Of a stretch of 64,000 bases of DNA, positions 35,923 to 55,776 are shown in pieces. The notes beneath the pieces were generated by a model that had not been told where the DNA came from, searched no databases, and saw nothing but the letters and a program-made list of their open reading frames with translations. Numbering within the stretch: the first letter of the stretch is position 1; each line of letters begins with the position of its first letter. The position numbers and the translations under genes were made by a program. The DNA is from Lingula anatina (lineage: Eukaryota; Brachiopoda; Lingulata; Lingulida; Lingulidae), in assembly GCF_001039355.2 (NCBI RefSeq), contig NW_019774169.1, positions 49,079 to 113,078 of the forward strand. Reading direction: 5' to 3'.

Positions 35923-38640
35923 TTGTCAGATATTAACACAATCTTGGTTTCATTATGCCATTATGTGGTTTTGATTAATTTGATTTAATACTGGCCAAAA
36001 CAATAATTAACAGGATCATTACATAGGTCAAAATTTTGAAGTTGGCATGAACACAAGTGATTTAGCATTACAGACTTCAACAATCCAATTGAAGGGATAG
36101 TTTGTAGCTTCAGTTTTTGCATGAAGGCAGTGTAGTTTAGCATATTTTGGGATCGATTTGATTATGTAATTTATGGTAATATGAGGAAAAAACATTTTAT
36201 CTCTGTTGCTGTTGCAGGGGCAATATTTATTATTATGGGCACCATTTAGTAAAAGTTTCACCAATTTTTGAGATTATATATTTAGATATTAACATACTAT
36301 TTTAGCAGCATTATATTTGTAGTTTCTTCAATCTACTTATTATACAATTTTACATCAGTTTTGCAGATTTTAGCTATGAATACCGGTGGACAATATTTGT
36401 TGTTATGATGTTTACACTACGTTTGTTCTAGGTTTTAAGTATGAATACCTGAGGATGATTTCCACTTGGCAGCTTGCTCTGAATTCTGTCTACAATGTAA
36501 AAAATGATTGTTTCAGATACACAGTTTTCCCCAATTTGGCTCATTTTGTGTATGTTGCAATGGCTTCTTCATATATTTTGTGTAAGAAGGCTTAACATAG
36601 TTATCAAACAATTAACAACATTAATGCAGGTTTTTAATATAATGTAGGATAAATAAACCTCAAATATGATATTCAAGTTTGCAAATTTTATTTGTAGCAT
36701 TATATATACTGTTGATGATTTATGCATCAATAATTTATTTTTCTTTAAACATTACCATACTGGACATTATAAATAGTGCCTTGAAGTGATGCCTTATTTT
36801 ATGTTACGGGTGGCATATCTGGCATTGCTGTGATTGCTTACAATTCATAAGGCAGAGCATTAGCTCAAGGGGCTTTAACTCTCAAGACAGAAGAACTTCA
36901 AGTTAATTGATAACCCAACATTTTGTCACTTTCACACTCAGTACACTGAAAATAATCTGTGAACTGAGTAACTACATATCTTGGCTTACGTCCCAAATTT
37001 GCCTCATGAAATATAGCACAGGTGCTTTGCTTACTCCTGGCCTGATATGGTGACCCTTTTGATGCACATTAAAATTGTCTGAATCTGGGCAAAAGTAAGC
37101 CCAGTACCTGTGCAATATGTCATGGGCATGGAAGAGACAAAATATCAGGGCAATTAATGATTAAAAATACTTTTGTCTTGGGAGTTCAACCCCCTTGTAG
37201 CAGGTTTGAATAAGGTTAGAATATATAGAATATATGCATCCATTTCAATATGCATTGTGAGAAACAATAAATGCAGTGTTTTCATAAAACACTGCTAAAT
37301 ACGCACATCATATAAGTAAGATATCTGGTATGGAGTAGGATGATTACAATTATGGACAGTTTTTGCATAATTATGGACAGTTTTAGTCTTGATTTTTTGC
37401 TCCATCGTTAATTATGAAGATTTTATCTTATTTTAGCTCATAGATTAGATTTTCTATTAAAAATATAAATATGTATATGAAGAAAGATAATTGAAATAAA
37501 TATATATACAACTCAAAAGAATTTCATGTTTTTTTTTTTTTGTTTAATTTATGTTTTGCTTATATAAAGGAACCTATTGACAAAATAATAAAAATAAATA
37601 AGTTTTTTTAGTTGTGAATTAAATCTAAAAGGAACCATTTGGTTTAAACAAAAACACTCTACATTGGCAAATGTAAGTGTTTGCTGTGACACTGGCACAT
37701 TGTAACAAATCAAATTCTTCTTTGAAGCAGGTAATGAGTAATGTAACATTAATACAATATCCATATGGCTGACACAGCCATCAGTTAACACATATAATGT
37801 TTATGAACTTTGTAAAAATCAAAATTGTGCTGATTGTCAGCGCTGTTTAGTAGTTTACAACATTATAAGCTATTGCAGTCAAATTTTGCTCAATGCAAAA
37901 GATGAATAAAATGTGATTACGTGCTTTAACTGATACAAATAACACAAAGTGGAAATTTCTTTTTCAAATTGATAATTATAAATACTGGAATGACATTCAT
38001 AAATATAAAATACTTCCAACAATAAAAAGTTAAATAAAGAAAGTTTTACATGTAATGAAAACTAAAAATTGAATATTTTTAAACAAGTATGTTTTGAGTC
38101 CAGTAGTATTATTACTCTTAGAAAAACCAATCAAATATCTATTGTTAAAATAAAACTTGGGAACAGTCCAGAACGGCTTTCAGCTTTTCAAGTAGTAAAA
38201 TGTTTTACTTACAGCATGCACTGTTTTTCGTTCTGGCTGAAGAATTTTTAATGTCTTAAAAACTTTCAAAGATTGATATAACATTAGAATAAATAATTAC
38301 AAATAAAACAATCATAGACTTCAGGGCACTGCTTGGCAGCTATTAAAATGTAGCATTGAATGAATATATTTATCTAAATCTTCTGTGAAGACTTATAAGC
38401 AACATTCAGAAATAACTAGTTAAGCACCACATTACTAATGCATTAGGCATTTAGCATTTTATCCACCATATCACCATCATTTTATCCACCTTATATTACC
38501 ATCATTCATCCACTGTTTTACCATCAGGTTCAATATTCCATCAAATATCACACCCATAAGTCAATCAGTTTCTGTCATATCAAAACGGTCAGTATTCCAG
38601 GTAATAAATGTATAGTCTCATCTCTACTGTTATGTCTTTG
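35923..38640. other. Spacer between ACSS1 and ABCD4 3' ends
   Basis: AT-rich, with no exon-like frame. An AATAAA at 36652-36657 could end ACSS1 transcripts. A short direct repeat ATTATGGACAGTTTT occurs twice near 37353-37386. The neighbouring genes are convergent, so no promoter is expected here. Confidence 0.4.
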
Positions 38641-41600
38641 CTACCTCAGGTTAACTAGACTCCATCCACCTTTTCCATCAAGTCTGAGCTCTATATCATG
38701 AAACTCTCGGAGAGAATCCCTGTGGCCCACGCTGATCACTGTGATGTGCAACTCTTTGCACATTTTATATAGAAGCAGCTCTGCAGCATGGCTTACCTGA
38801 CTTGTGGCCTCGTCCAAGACTACAAAATTTTCAAAACTAATATAAAAACAGATCTCAATGAAAGTTGTCAGCAAATCGTTATTTTTGCAATACATTAAAG
38901 AAATACATTTGAAGAAAAATTAATAAGTCAAAATTTAATCATCATCCAGTCCAAAATATAAATATTATTAACTCACACTAAGTCCATGTGTAACTCTCAC
39001 ACCAAGTTCATGTGTGTAATATCAATACATGTCAATTATTTTTTCTAAAAGTAACAGCATTAAAATCATACACTCAGACTGTGCCTTACTTGCAAAAGGT
39101 GGCTGGTGATAAAACAGACGGACAAAAGACAGTCTCTGCATTTCTCCAGGAGACAGCACATCATACCTGTGTGGATGAATATGAACAAAAATAGTATACC
39201 CCAATTTAACTTACGACAGGTTTCATGAATGACATTTACAAAGTAAGATTTGCTTATTTGCCTCTGAATAGTTAACCACTTCCATAATAAAGCTTTGAGA
39301 ACTCAAATTTTTTAAGTCAATTGAAACACATGGCTTGTTTTTTTTTGTGAGTCATTTAAGGGTATCATTTCTATTTTAACTTATGAAGTTTCCATATTGC
39401 CAGCAAAAATAAATTCAAAGCATTAACTCAATTTACCAATTCCATTCATTATTTACATCCAACCCTCCAGCTCTATCGAGTATTTTTTGCAAATCTACAG
39501 TGCTAGTGAAGTGGTGAATTATCTCATCGTTTTCTGAAAGCAAAGCAATTATTATACATGTTATTTGTACATATATCACCAGTTCCTGAATCTGTCTGTA
39601 GCTCGAGTCAAAGCTGTGCATGTTTTTTGTTATGATTCAAACTGTCATTTCATAGAATTTTACAAGAAACTCATTCGATTCAAACACATTATATAAGTTT
39701 AAATACTTTATTTTAAAATTTTGTTTTAAAAATAAAATTTAGCACTGAAAATGTGATGATACTTACCAGTGCCTGATGAAAGTTTATGATGTGGAAAGAT
39801 AATCTGAAATTAAGGATTTAGTATCTTCAATATCTAACATCAAAAAGATATGCATGTTTTTAAAATTTGAACTAAGCAGAATAATTAGAAGACATATTAA
39901 CATCTAAATTATCCAAATATTTAGTAGTTTCATTTTTCTTGAAATAATTTCCCTTAATCTCCTACATTTCATGTTATTCATACTAACTGCATCTCAAACA
40001 TAATTGTGCCTGATTTAGTAATCTTTGCAATAAAACTATTGAAAATTCCACAAACGAACAACCCACTTGTTCTCTTAATGTTCCATTTGTGAGATAAGGT
40101 TTCTGGGGCAAGTAAAGTATGCCTCTAGTTCCAAATGGCACCAATGTCTCAACAGATCCCTCCATCAGAGGCCACAACCCATTAAGCACCCTAAGAAGTG
40201 AACTCTTCCCACAGCCACTGTCCCCTGTGATAAGTAGGTTCTTTCCTGCTACTATCTCCAGGGACAGGTCTAAAAGGGAAAAAGTGACAAATTATATCAA
40301 CTACAATATTCTTCAAAAAGTGATAACTAGAACAAATTGTAACCTCAAGAGGTTTGATCTGCAGAAAGAATTACATAAAGGATGCTGAACTCTGGAGAAA
40401 GACTGTAAATGTACATATTTCAAATATGCTATGGCATCTGTAATCAGGTAAAAGAACCTTAAGCATATCCAAAAGACATGCACCTCATTTAAAAATCAAA
40501 CAACTTAAATTGTGGTACCTTTCATTAGCACCATGTCACTTTGTGGAAGATGGTAAGATAAAGCATTTAGCCTCATGGCTACCGTGCCATCTGGTATAGG
40601 GGTCGCTATGCTGCAAATATTATTGGAGTAATCCTTTTTTAAAAAAAATTCCAAATTATGGTAAAAAGTATTAACTACTCATCTCAATTAATAATAAACA
40701 AGGAAAAAATATTTCTGAGATCAAAACTTTACTCTTGAAACTTTGGTTCATTATAGAGCCTATAGCTAAAGCAACCAGCCTCAAATTGCCTACGATACAG
40801 TTAAGGTTGTATCAACAGAAACAGTTCTAGCATGAGTAAACTGCTGACATTATTCCACCATATTGATTGCAATTAACTTCTTATATACATCACTTACCTG
40901 GAGGAAACTATGGACTCTAATGCAGTGCTGTCTGACCTGCCACGGCCATCTTGTATTTCAACATTAACATTGTTTATATCTTCATCAGGCATACTTCCCA
41001 AAAGACCTGTTGCACTGGAATGATATATGAATGTCTGAATATCAATAAAGCTTGTCCTTTGTAGTTAGTTATATGCCCAGACTTTCTTTTTATTCTACTT
41101 TTTCTGAAAATATAGACAAGCATAGATTAACCTGGGTTAATTTGTGTTAAATAAACATATATTTGAGAGATGAAGTTTTAACTCTTGAGATTTTTTTTTT
41201 TGCATAGGATTTGCTGATAAAGTTGTCTATACTAGGTGTCTCCTACTGAAGTTGCTTCAAAACTACTTATATCTTACTGTGTTGTTAGCAATTTCTTAAA
41301 AGCATTACCAGATCCTTTAATTCTAAATTCTCCCTTAACAATTAACATCCCTTTTGACTAAAAAAAAAACAAAAAAAACAAAAAAAAAAACACAAACACA
41401 CACACACAAACCTAGATACTGTTCCTCTGCCTGGGGTATCATTATCATGGAATGGTGTTATTTTCTCACTCTCGTCTTTATCCAGACAATCTAGGTTTTC
41501 CAGTAACTCCCCAATACTACAAGATAAATAGCAAAATGCAGTCTGATTTTAATTACATATAACTCTTCATACCTCACCCATTCAAGTTATACAAATCAAA

Positions 41601-44600
41601 TAAGACATTTACATCCATTAACAGTAATTTAATTTTCTAATTTATTTTCATTACATAAGGACAAAATAAATGTCTCCACAAAATTTACCTCTTAAAAGCA
41701 TTTATGTATAAAGTATTGTTTGTTTGTTTTTTTATAACCAAAATATGACTAAAAAAACATAAAAGTTTAAATTAAAAAATGAATATCAAGATACACTTAA
41801 AGAGAGGGGTGCTAACATACACACAGGATCTGAAGGTAATGCCTTTGAAAGAGTAGTAAATAAGTAATAAATGAATGAATGAATGTGGTGAGGCTGACAA
41901 TGAACACTAAGAGAAAGTATCAAAATCACAATCAACTTCTTGGCAAGGAGAATCTGGTATCTTGCCCCTATCTTACAAGTGATCTTGGGTCCACAAAAAT
42001 AAATAAATAAATAAATAAAATAAACATGTATTCATTTATCACTGTTCCTACTAAACTCATAAATTAGCTTATTACCGTTGTGATGTTCCAGCCACATCTG
42101 TCATCTTCACAGAGAGATCAATCAGCTTTGTGAAGCAGTTGATTAAATAAATAATAAAAAATGCATTCTGAAAAAAAAAAATAAATAACAAAGCTTGATT
42201 TAATAAGTGAAAAGTTATTTTAATTACTCAAACTATTAATATGAACATAATTTGAGTTGACCTTCATAACACAAAAGACAATATTTAATTGTTTTTCATC
42301 CATGAATGTCAATGGATAATGTTCACTGTCTTGCATTACCATTTATTTGTAATAAGGAGACACAGTTATTATCTATAAACAGTTATCTACATCATCTAAT
42401 GCTTTATTTGGCTTACTAATATACCTTGCTTATAAGTGCACTGAGATCTGCAGGAGACAAGTTGTCATACATGTTCCACTCAAAGATGGGAATGGCTAAT
42501 ACCAGATAACTCAAGATACTGCCTAAATAGTCAAAAGTGTTAACAGAGCCTGCAGAAAAAATAATTTTAATTTGTGAAAATTTGAAGATTTACAAGATAG
42601 TTAGAAATCATAAGAATGAATACCATCAAAAAAAAAGTTGCTGCTGTGTTCTATATATGTAACATGCAAGAAAATAATTACAATATTGCATGCTTAAGAT
42701 TTATGGAAATCAGTGGTATAAACTGTGTATTATTGATCTACAAAATTCACCCAATTTGATTGTCAATATTAAAGAATTTCTGAAAAGAACACAACAAAAT
42801 ACTTGCACTGCAGAGCATATTCTCGCATCATGAGTTGCTGCTGTGTTCTCAATAATCTGTCGAGCTTCTGTTCAGTTTTATGAAGTTCCAGAGTTCCACA
42901 TCTATAGAATGCTGCAGCCTCTGCATTGACCCGCAGCTGCATGTGCTTGTATCTGATGCAGTGATAACAGAATGGGTCAGACTATAAAGTAGTACTAAAT
43001 TATCTATGCTTATAACTTCTTTTTTTATGTATTCTTTACTATCAGGGTAACACTAGAGGCTTGGGTAAGACTGTCACCAAATCAAGCTGGTGAATGACTT
43101 TTTAATGTGGGCAGAATTCTGAAACAGCTTACTGACCCATACCAGTTGACATTTCCCGGAAATTAATTTCTATATTTCTCCAAAATTGAAAAGAAAATTA
43201 TGTCTGCCACTTTAATAATAAATATGAGCAAATGGGCAGATGTGCATCAAAATGTATTCCTTTTAATTTGTATCTGGCCCCACCTCTTAAGATGTAAGAT
43301 AGTCAATGACATTATACAAGCATATCTATTTTTCAATACCCTGAATTTTTGCATTCTCCAAAAATGTTACAGAATTATGGTGAGTGTCAGAAAAAGAAGA
43401 TCTACAGTTGATATGTGGGAGGAAATGCTGTTTAGCTGGGAAAATTCACTAAATATGAATTTTTCACAAGAAATTCATGGATGGGATAATTTTAGAGAAT
43501 AAAATATTTCAATTGAAAAATATGAAAAGTATTAAATATATGAATTTTTCTCATATGTTCTGTGCATATATCTTTATACCTGAAATCTCCTTCCTGTCTT
43601 TCTTGGAAGAAAACAAACTTAACTACTGGTGACATCAGCAAAATGTTGATAACTGTTGCCACAATGAAGAAACCCACAACACACACTGGACCCAAATATC
43701 CAGAACTGAAAAGAAGATGTTATAAATGTTTAATATAAATTCTTGCCTTTATCTGAACAACAGGATAAGCTCCCTAAATAAAAATCAATATTTACACCAA
43801 GGCCCAATCTTACTTATCTAACCATATGATTTGAGCCAAAATTATTTTTAAAAAATACAAATAAGATTATTTTTCATTACTTTTTTGCTACTTATTTGTA
43901 ATCCACCTTTTTAACTTATCAATAACACAGTTATATGAAGGTGGATATTAGTTGGTAGATATTGTTGGTGCCTCAGACACCAACCAGTCAGTGTAAAAGG
44001 AATTGAAGGAGAAGAATCCTTGTTAAAAGCAAATCTGTTTTTAATGGGTCTTCGCTGCATTATTGCCATTGGGCTATGCAACTGTGGCACACTTGTAGTG
44101 ATCCCTACAGATTTGAACTAAACAGCTGAGAGAAAATATTGAATTCTTGCACGCCATGCACAGCAGTATAGAGGCTTTTGATTTATTAATGAAATGCTTG
44201 ATGATTGAGAAGCCTCTTTTAGCAGTTAAATTAATTATAACTCACAGTATTCAAGTCAGTAAAGTTCACTTCAGACTGGCTTTTAAATCAGTGAATATAC
44301 TAGCAGTGAATATACTTGTACTAGAAAAAAGCAACAAGTTAACTGAGTACTAAATGTATTAATTACAATGACATTCACAGGCTCTCTAATTCACATATGC
44401 AATATACAGGCTTTCAACACATATCATATATCAAATGATAATTTTGCATTTCTTTCAACAAAGGAAGGCATCCAAAAAGGTTTTCTAGAAGGGGGTGGGA
44501 TGGGAGCAGAAATCCTACCTTTCTTCACTTCACTATATTGTGCAAAAAAAAAGCTTCAGACGGCGGGGAAGGGGGGGTTACAGCTGTGCACTTTTTAACC

Positions 44601-47600
44601 TACCTTTAAATCACTGGCAAATACACTTGGATTATAAAAGCAAAAATCCTCAATCCCACATAAATCACTTCTCACTAAAATGCAATTACAGATTGTATTC
44701 TTTCACTTTAATGAAAGTGAGAAATGAATTTAATCATTTCGAAGTGGTTTTGTCATTTGTCTAGCTTTCAAAGAGATCTACTAAGTGATTTTGCATTGCA
44801 GATACTGACATAAGCAAATGAGCTTTTAAAACATTGATTTTTGTCTTGACACCCTTTGATGTTAGGAACACTTAATCCAGTCCAAATGGCTTTGTGTGCG
44901 ATGATCCAGGTTGGCCTAGTATGCTATCTAATTCTACGCTTTTCGTCTACACGATCACATAAAACTTCATGAGATTAAAAACAGCCACTGAATAAATATC
45001 TAAATAAAAAATCTGCCTAAAAGATTTAAAGTAGTTTTGATTACTTTGTTAATAATAAATCTGACCAAGCTAAAATTTCCATTGGTATATTAAAATTATT
45101 CCAACAGCAATATATAAATCCCAACCCCATGTAGTGAGGCACTATAGTCTGACAAAGATGAAAAGAAGCAATTACCTTCAATGCAATATGAAAATCAACA
45201 GTGGAATAAGGTAGTGTATATGGTAAACCTTATTTTAAAAAATTAATTTCTAACCCTAACATAAAATACAAAAATCAAACAAATGGTAACTGTTTTTAAA
45301 AGAAGTAATGTTATCTATTATTATGTGAAAGAATAATATGTCTATGAATAAAGATGGGTTTGTCATAAAGCCATATGCATCTTGGAGGTTCATCTTATGT
45401 TATAATAACAATTATCTATGCTGTGTACACGTATACCAAACAATACATAACAAGGACATAAGATTGGAATTACCAAATAAAAGAACTCAAATTGTTTTTA
45501 ACAAAGTAAATCACATCATTGAAACCAATGACAATAAAGAGGCATAAACAATTCAACAATAATTTCAATTGCTTTGGAAAAAAAGGGGAAAAATACACTA
45601 GCAAAGATTTTACACTCCATACTGAATCAAATACTATCATCACTGCAAATCATACCTGGTGTATGCCTGGTATAAGTAATAACCAATAGTAAATGGGGAA
45701 ATAATGGCTGGAGCTACCACCTGGCTAAACTGGTCGCACATACGGTCAACATCCTGTGTGATTCGTTGGTCACTGAAAATGTAGATATCAAAATCATACA
45801 TAAAATTGATCTGTTTTTCACAAAAAAATGTGGAATTAAAAACTACTATCAAAATTGAAAATACTGCCAAACAAATAAAAAAAGCTAGCATTCTAGGCCC
45901 AGTTTTATAAAAGGGCATTTAGCACTAACAGGCTTTTAGAGAATTTACTCACCAGTAAGGCTTATATACCATTTAGTGCTAAATGCCCTTTATAAAAATG
46001 GACCCTTTTAAGTACTGAAAACTACCTGCAGACCTAAGATTAGAATAAAATCTTAAATACCAATCTTAAATATCCCTATATGTGAGGTAAGTAAGGCCTA
46101 GTATAACTGGAACTTTATGATAAACTAAAACTTATCAATAGTCAAATTTACAAAAAAAAGTAATAAATAAATAAAAAGGAAAATTAAATTATTAATCAAA
46201 ACTTACGGATTGTCCACTCTGTTTTGCAGTACATTTATCTTATAGTATAAAATATCCTTGAAGTACTTGGAGTGTATATGACGAGTGATTAGCCCCCTCC
46301 AGGTCACATAGAGCACTGATGCTACATAGGTGCTTGTGCTGATAACCTGAGAAAAAACTTCAAATTGTATTAATCAGAATCATTTTTCTATCCCAAAATG
46401 AATGCATGTGCTTAATCTTGTCTGGACAACCCTTTGTGATGTCTGAATGGATATTTGAGTTTATGGAGATATTTCACAAAATAAATATGTACAATAAGAA
46501 AATGTCATACTGGTACATAAAGTTATACATTTGATAAAAATATGAACAACTCTGTCATTTTTTCTTATTATTTGTATACTTTAACTAAATTGAGGTCATG
46601 CAATGGCCTGAGAGACAGTTACATTAGTACAATTTAGATGTGTGAACATGTAGAATTACAGAAAATACTTGCTTGTACTTAAGAGAAACCTACTTACAAA
46701 TGCATTGGCAACAATTAGGCCAAGGGCAGAAATAATCAGCACTCTGAAATTGTAGATGTCCTTGTCTCCAAACACCTTGTAGAATCTGCTTGGAACTAGT
46801 CCCACAAAATAGATTACCACTTGACCTTAAAAAAATAACAAATAACTAAATTAATTAATTAATAATTTAAAGTTTAGTTTTCAATGAATTTCCAACAAGT
46901 ACTATGTTCAAGTTATAATTAATACATTTCTGACTTTTAACCACTTGAGTCCATTCTTAAAAAGAAAGAGAGAAAAACATACCCTCTACCAGGGCCACAG
47001 ATTGACTTTTCACCAGATATTCACGTGTCTCTGGCTAATTCATGGCACATTTCTACTTTGTTAGAGAAAAGTGCACATAAAAATATTAATTTGTGGCTCT
47101 GGTAGAGGGTAAGAAAGACATAACTGTACTCTTCAACACTTTGCTGTCTAAAATATTGCAGATAGTTTTTTAAATGAATTATCAATTTTCTAACTTAATT
47201 TTTTAATTTTTTCATATTTTTAAAAGGGTTATGTATTTACCTAACAAACCTAACAGCAACAGGGTTATGGTCAATAATACTGTAACACTGGTCCATTTAG
47301 GATACATTATTCTCAACAGCTTCAAGAACCGCTTGGCAAACAATGTGTTGAACTTGAGGCTGAAATTTTTTTAAACAAGCTCTGATCATATATGTTATGT
47401 AATATATATCAGACTTTTAAAAAATCACTAAAAATGAATTTTTCTTCAATTTGGTAAGTTTAAAGAGACACACCACAGGAATTTTCAACCAAAATAAATT
47501 TTCCTGGGGTAAGGAGCAATTTTCTCCTACTTGAGAACCACTGTTTGACCCATCCCTGCACTTGTGTTTCATGTTTTACTTCATTTTAATTCAATAATTT

Positions 47601-48078
47601 AGTTTTAAATGAATGTCCAATCAAATAAACAACATCTGCCATCACTCACATTGCCTCCTTTTTACACAAGAAAATGGCAGGGTGTTTTGCATTATTGCCC
47701 TGCGCCGTAAATAAAACAGACGTTGTAAGCTGACAATGGTAAACCTAAGGAGGTTGAGAATATAATGACCACAAAAGGTATGCTTCAGATAATCATTTGT
47801 ATAAAGGGTTTTATTGTTTTCAGAGTCTGGATTGGAATATATAAGAACCTTTAAAAGGGCATGAATATGACTGTGGGAGATTTTGAAATGCATGGAGAGA
47901 ACCTCTAAAGATTCATTTTGGCTGAAAAATCCCATAGATGGGTCCTTCATATTTTAAGGCAATGTATCTCACATGAAAACCAAACGATTGCAAGCAAAGC
48001 CTACACTGTATACATTATTATTTAAAAAATACACTATAGTTACCTCTGCTCATGCAAGCCCATTGATAATGGCTTCAT
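38641..48078 (-). CDS. ABCD4: ABC half-transporter, subfamily D member 4
   Basis: Seventeen minus-strand exons join into about 644 residues (human 606): 48078-48044, 47359-47241, 46825-46698, 46346-46207, 45772-45656, 43705-43580, 42952-42807, 42549-42425, 42167-42076, 41516-41412, 41014-40898, 40610-40519, 40269-40067, 39803-39767, 39533-39437, 39166-39090, 38819-38641. The transmembrane half includes [52 protein letters not shown] and [18 protein letters not shown]. Nucleotide-binding half: Walker A GDSGCGKS (about 463-470), [17 protein letters not shown] (Q-loop), signature [11 protein letters not shown], Walker B ILDEATS, H-loop SVGHRDSL. Known role: exports cobalamin from lysosomes with LMBD1. 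The extra length comes from a Ser/Asp-rich linker (exons 10-11). An in-frame TAA three codons before the ATG supports the start. The intron after exon 7 uses a GC donor. Confidence 0.95.
41997..42028. repeat. (AAAT)n-type microsatellite in ABCD4 intron
   Basis: AAATAAATAAATAAATAAAT-type tandem run between ABCD4 exons 10 and 9. Simple sequence with no other content. Confidence 0.7.
43706..45655. other. Largest ABCD4 intron (between exons 5 and 6)
   Basis: About 1.95 kb without further exons: the flanking exons join cleanly (AYTS then SGYLGP), so nothing is missing. Open frames on the plus strand near 44147-44764 have no splice context or family resemblance. A G-rich stretch near 44490-44580 is the only compositional oddity. 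Confidence 0.5.
45896..46005. repeat. Palindromic MITE in ABCD4 intron 4
   Basis: GGCCCAGTTTTATAAAAGGG, followed by CATTTAGCACTAA, at the left is matched inversely by TTTAGTGCTAAATGCCC, then TTTATAAAAATGGACCC, at the right. About 110 nt in all, with arms of about 34 nt. The GG(G)CC-A-TTTTATAAA ends are typical of small hairpin MITEs. Non-coding. Confidence 0.75.
46980..47111. repeat. MITE-like element with CCTCTACCA ends, ABCD4 intron 2
   Basis: Terminal inverted repeats TACCCTCTACCAGGGCCACA and TGTGGCTCTGGTAGAGGGTA enclose about 90 nt. The same family is found at 3642-3787. This copy is also present in the duplicated segment at about 55914-56044, so its insertion predates the split of the two copies. 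Confidence 0.75.
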
Positions 48079-50016
48079 TCTGATTTAGCCAACAGCAGCT
48101 GAAAGTAATTGCAAACTGAAATTGAAAATCCAGTCTGTCGGGTTTAATGTATTCTAGCAAACTGCCAATGCACTGGTAGTCTCACAGTACTTCCACATGC
48201 GTCTCCATTAGTTATGACACTGACGGTACTAGTTGATGTTATCAACAGAATCACAGCAAATTTAGGCTATCGTGTCGGTCTCCTGACTGACAGCCCCCTG
48301 TTTGGCAGGTCTTCTTATCTATATCATTAACCGGTAATAATAATAAAATTTATATTAGTGCTGGCAAGAATCACAGTCCACTGCCCCCCCCCTCCCCCTC
48401 CGCCACCAGCCCCAATCCACCAAACTCCTAACTCACCATCCACCTCGCTGCTAATGCATTTAATCATTATTTACGAACAACGTCTGGAAATACAGAGTGC
48501 AAACCTTAAATGATGCGCACCTTCTCTCCGCAGATGCGATCTTCTATCAAACCATTTGAGCAGTAGAGTACGAGAAACCTACATGTGTACAGGGGTGACC
48601 CCAAAGGTCATAGAGTCTAACGCACGTGTAAGCACACTCATTTAGATTGCATCAGTTGTGCGAAAAGTAGTGTGAACAAAGAAATGTGGTGCGGTTAAAC
48701 ATGGCATGGCACTGACTTTTTACACTCAGTTCACTTATAAAGTAGGACATTTCAGAGAAATACAGCTGCATTTTATGAAAATTTATGTAATTTTACGTGT
48801 CCAGTACAAAAACAATTAAAAAAAATGAATCTTTGACTTTGTAGATTTATTAATTTTGCATTGTGGCATCCCCCCCTACCCCACCCTTTGAGCAAAGAGC
48901 AATTTAACTGCCAAGCTATGGTCTTGAAAATATGGTCTTAAATTTTGGATTTACATATAATGTTTTGAAGGAATAAGTGAATTTAATTAACTTGACATTA
49001 GTCATTTGTCAATCAAAATCATCTCAGCGGGCTCATATGCAATTTAAAAATTAGCATTATCAGATTTATTTGAAGAAAGGTATTGAATTTATTCCACGTT
49101 TTTATTTTAGTTCATGTCTAAAACTTATTTATCTTTCTATGTCATAAAAAGATATTTCATTTTAGTATTCAACAATACAAAATTACAAGTGTTGTTACCT
49201 AGTGGCTCTTTAACTAAGTAAATTTTTATCTTTAAAAAAAATGAATAAACGGATACATAAATTTTTAGAAGAGGACAGCATGCATGCAGTACAAAATAAA
49301 GTATGTCCCAATTCCAGTCTTTTCATGTTACCTATCCTGCCTATTGGTGCTACGGCTATACTTGAAACAATTAAGTTTTCTTGGAAAATCATTTCCTTTT
49401 CGATTAGTCCTACTGAGCAACACAAAAGAAAAAGGAATGCATTAGTGGTGCCATCACAATCAACAATACTAATTTTTACTTGCGTTTGAGTATATATAAG
49501 TGTAGATTTGCATAAACATCTGTCAATCAATAAAAAGCAACCAATCACAAACGTACCCTCCATTGATTACCGCCTCTTTGAGTTAGATTTTCACCTGTTC
49601 AGAAATGACCGTGGATTTTATTCCCAAACGCTTAGAAAAAAATCTTATGAAACTTATAACTCTCTGTATTAAACAATCAATCATTGCTCTTTCGTTCTGT
49701 GCATTTTGAGTGTTATCTGCGCAATAAAACAAAAGTTAGCAGCATTTATTTTACCCCCTACTCCATACAACAGCGTGTGCTCTATAACAAAACTTGTGTC
49801 TCGACCAAGTCTGACCTCTTTCTGAAGTGACGAGTCGCGACACAGAGAGCTCCCAGAACCGTGAGAATTCCCCATGGTTTCGGGTTTAGTGGCAGGCGAT
49901 TATATCGTAGAAGGACAGAGAAAGATATAAGGAATAATTTGACTACCATATTTAGGACATTTTGACACAATTTTGGCCATTCAGGAGGTAACTTTGTTTT
50001 CCCTCCAAAATTCAAG
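48079..50016. promoter_or_regulatory. Divergent spacer between ABCD4 and BAZ1A start codons
   Basis: About 1.9 kb separates the divergent starts. It holds a C-rich run near 48385 and a run of CpG-bearing words near 48480-48620 and 49800-49900, the latter directly before BAZ1A and likely its promoter or 5' UTR. Frames such as 49210-49563 on the minus strand resemble no protein family and lack splice or start context, so I do not call a gene. Confidence 0.4.
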
Positions 50017-55734
<5,718 letters not shown>

Positions 55735-55775
55735 GTAAGTGGTAATTGCTGTGAAATTGTTCTGTGCTGCCTTAT

Positions 55776-55776
55776 N
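55776..55776. other. Single N at the duplication junction
   Basis: The base before belongs to the BAZ1A intron after exon 12. The base after belongs to ABCD4 intron 2, about 8.9 kb upstream in the expected order. A matching N at 52165 marks the smaller duplication. Confidence 0.95.

Noticed and set aside
47642-47950. Minus-strand frame of 102 residues in ABCD4 intron 1
   Set aside because: It lies within an intron whose flanking exons join perfectly, and the duplicated copy carries frame-changing indels.
49210-49563. 117-residue minus-strand frame in the ABCD4-BAZ1A spacer, repeated at 58881-59228
   Set aside because: Kept in both copies only because the whole segment is duplicated; the C-termini differ by frameshift, and no family or splice context is evident.
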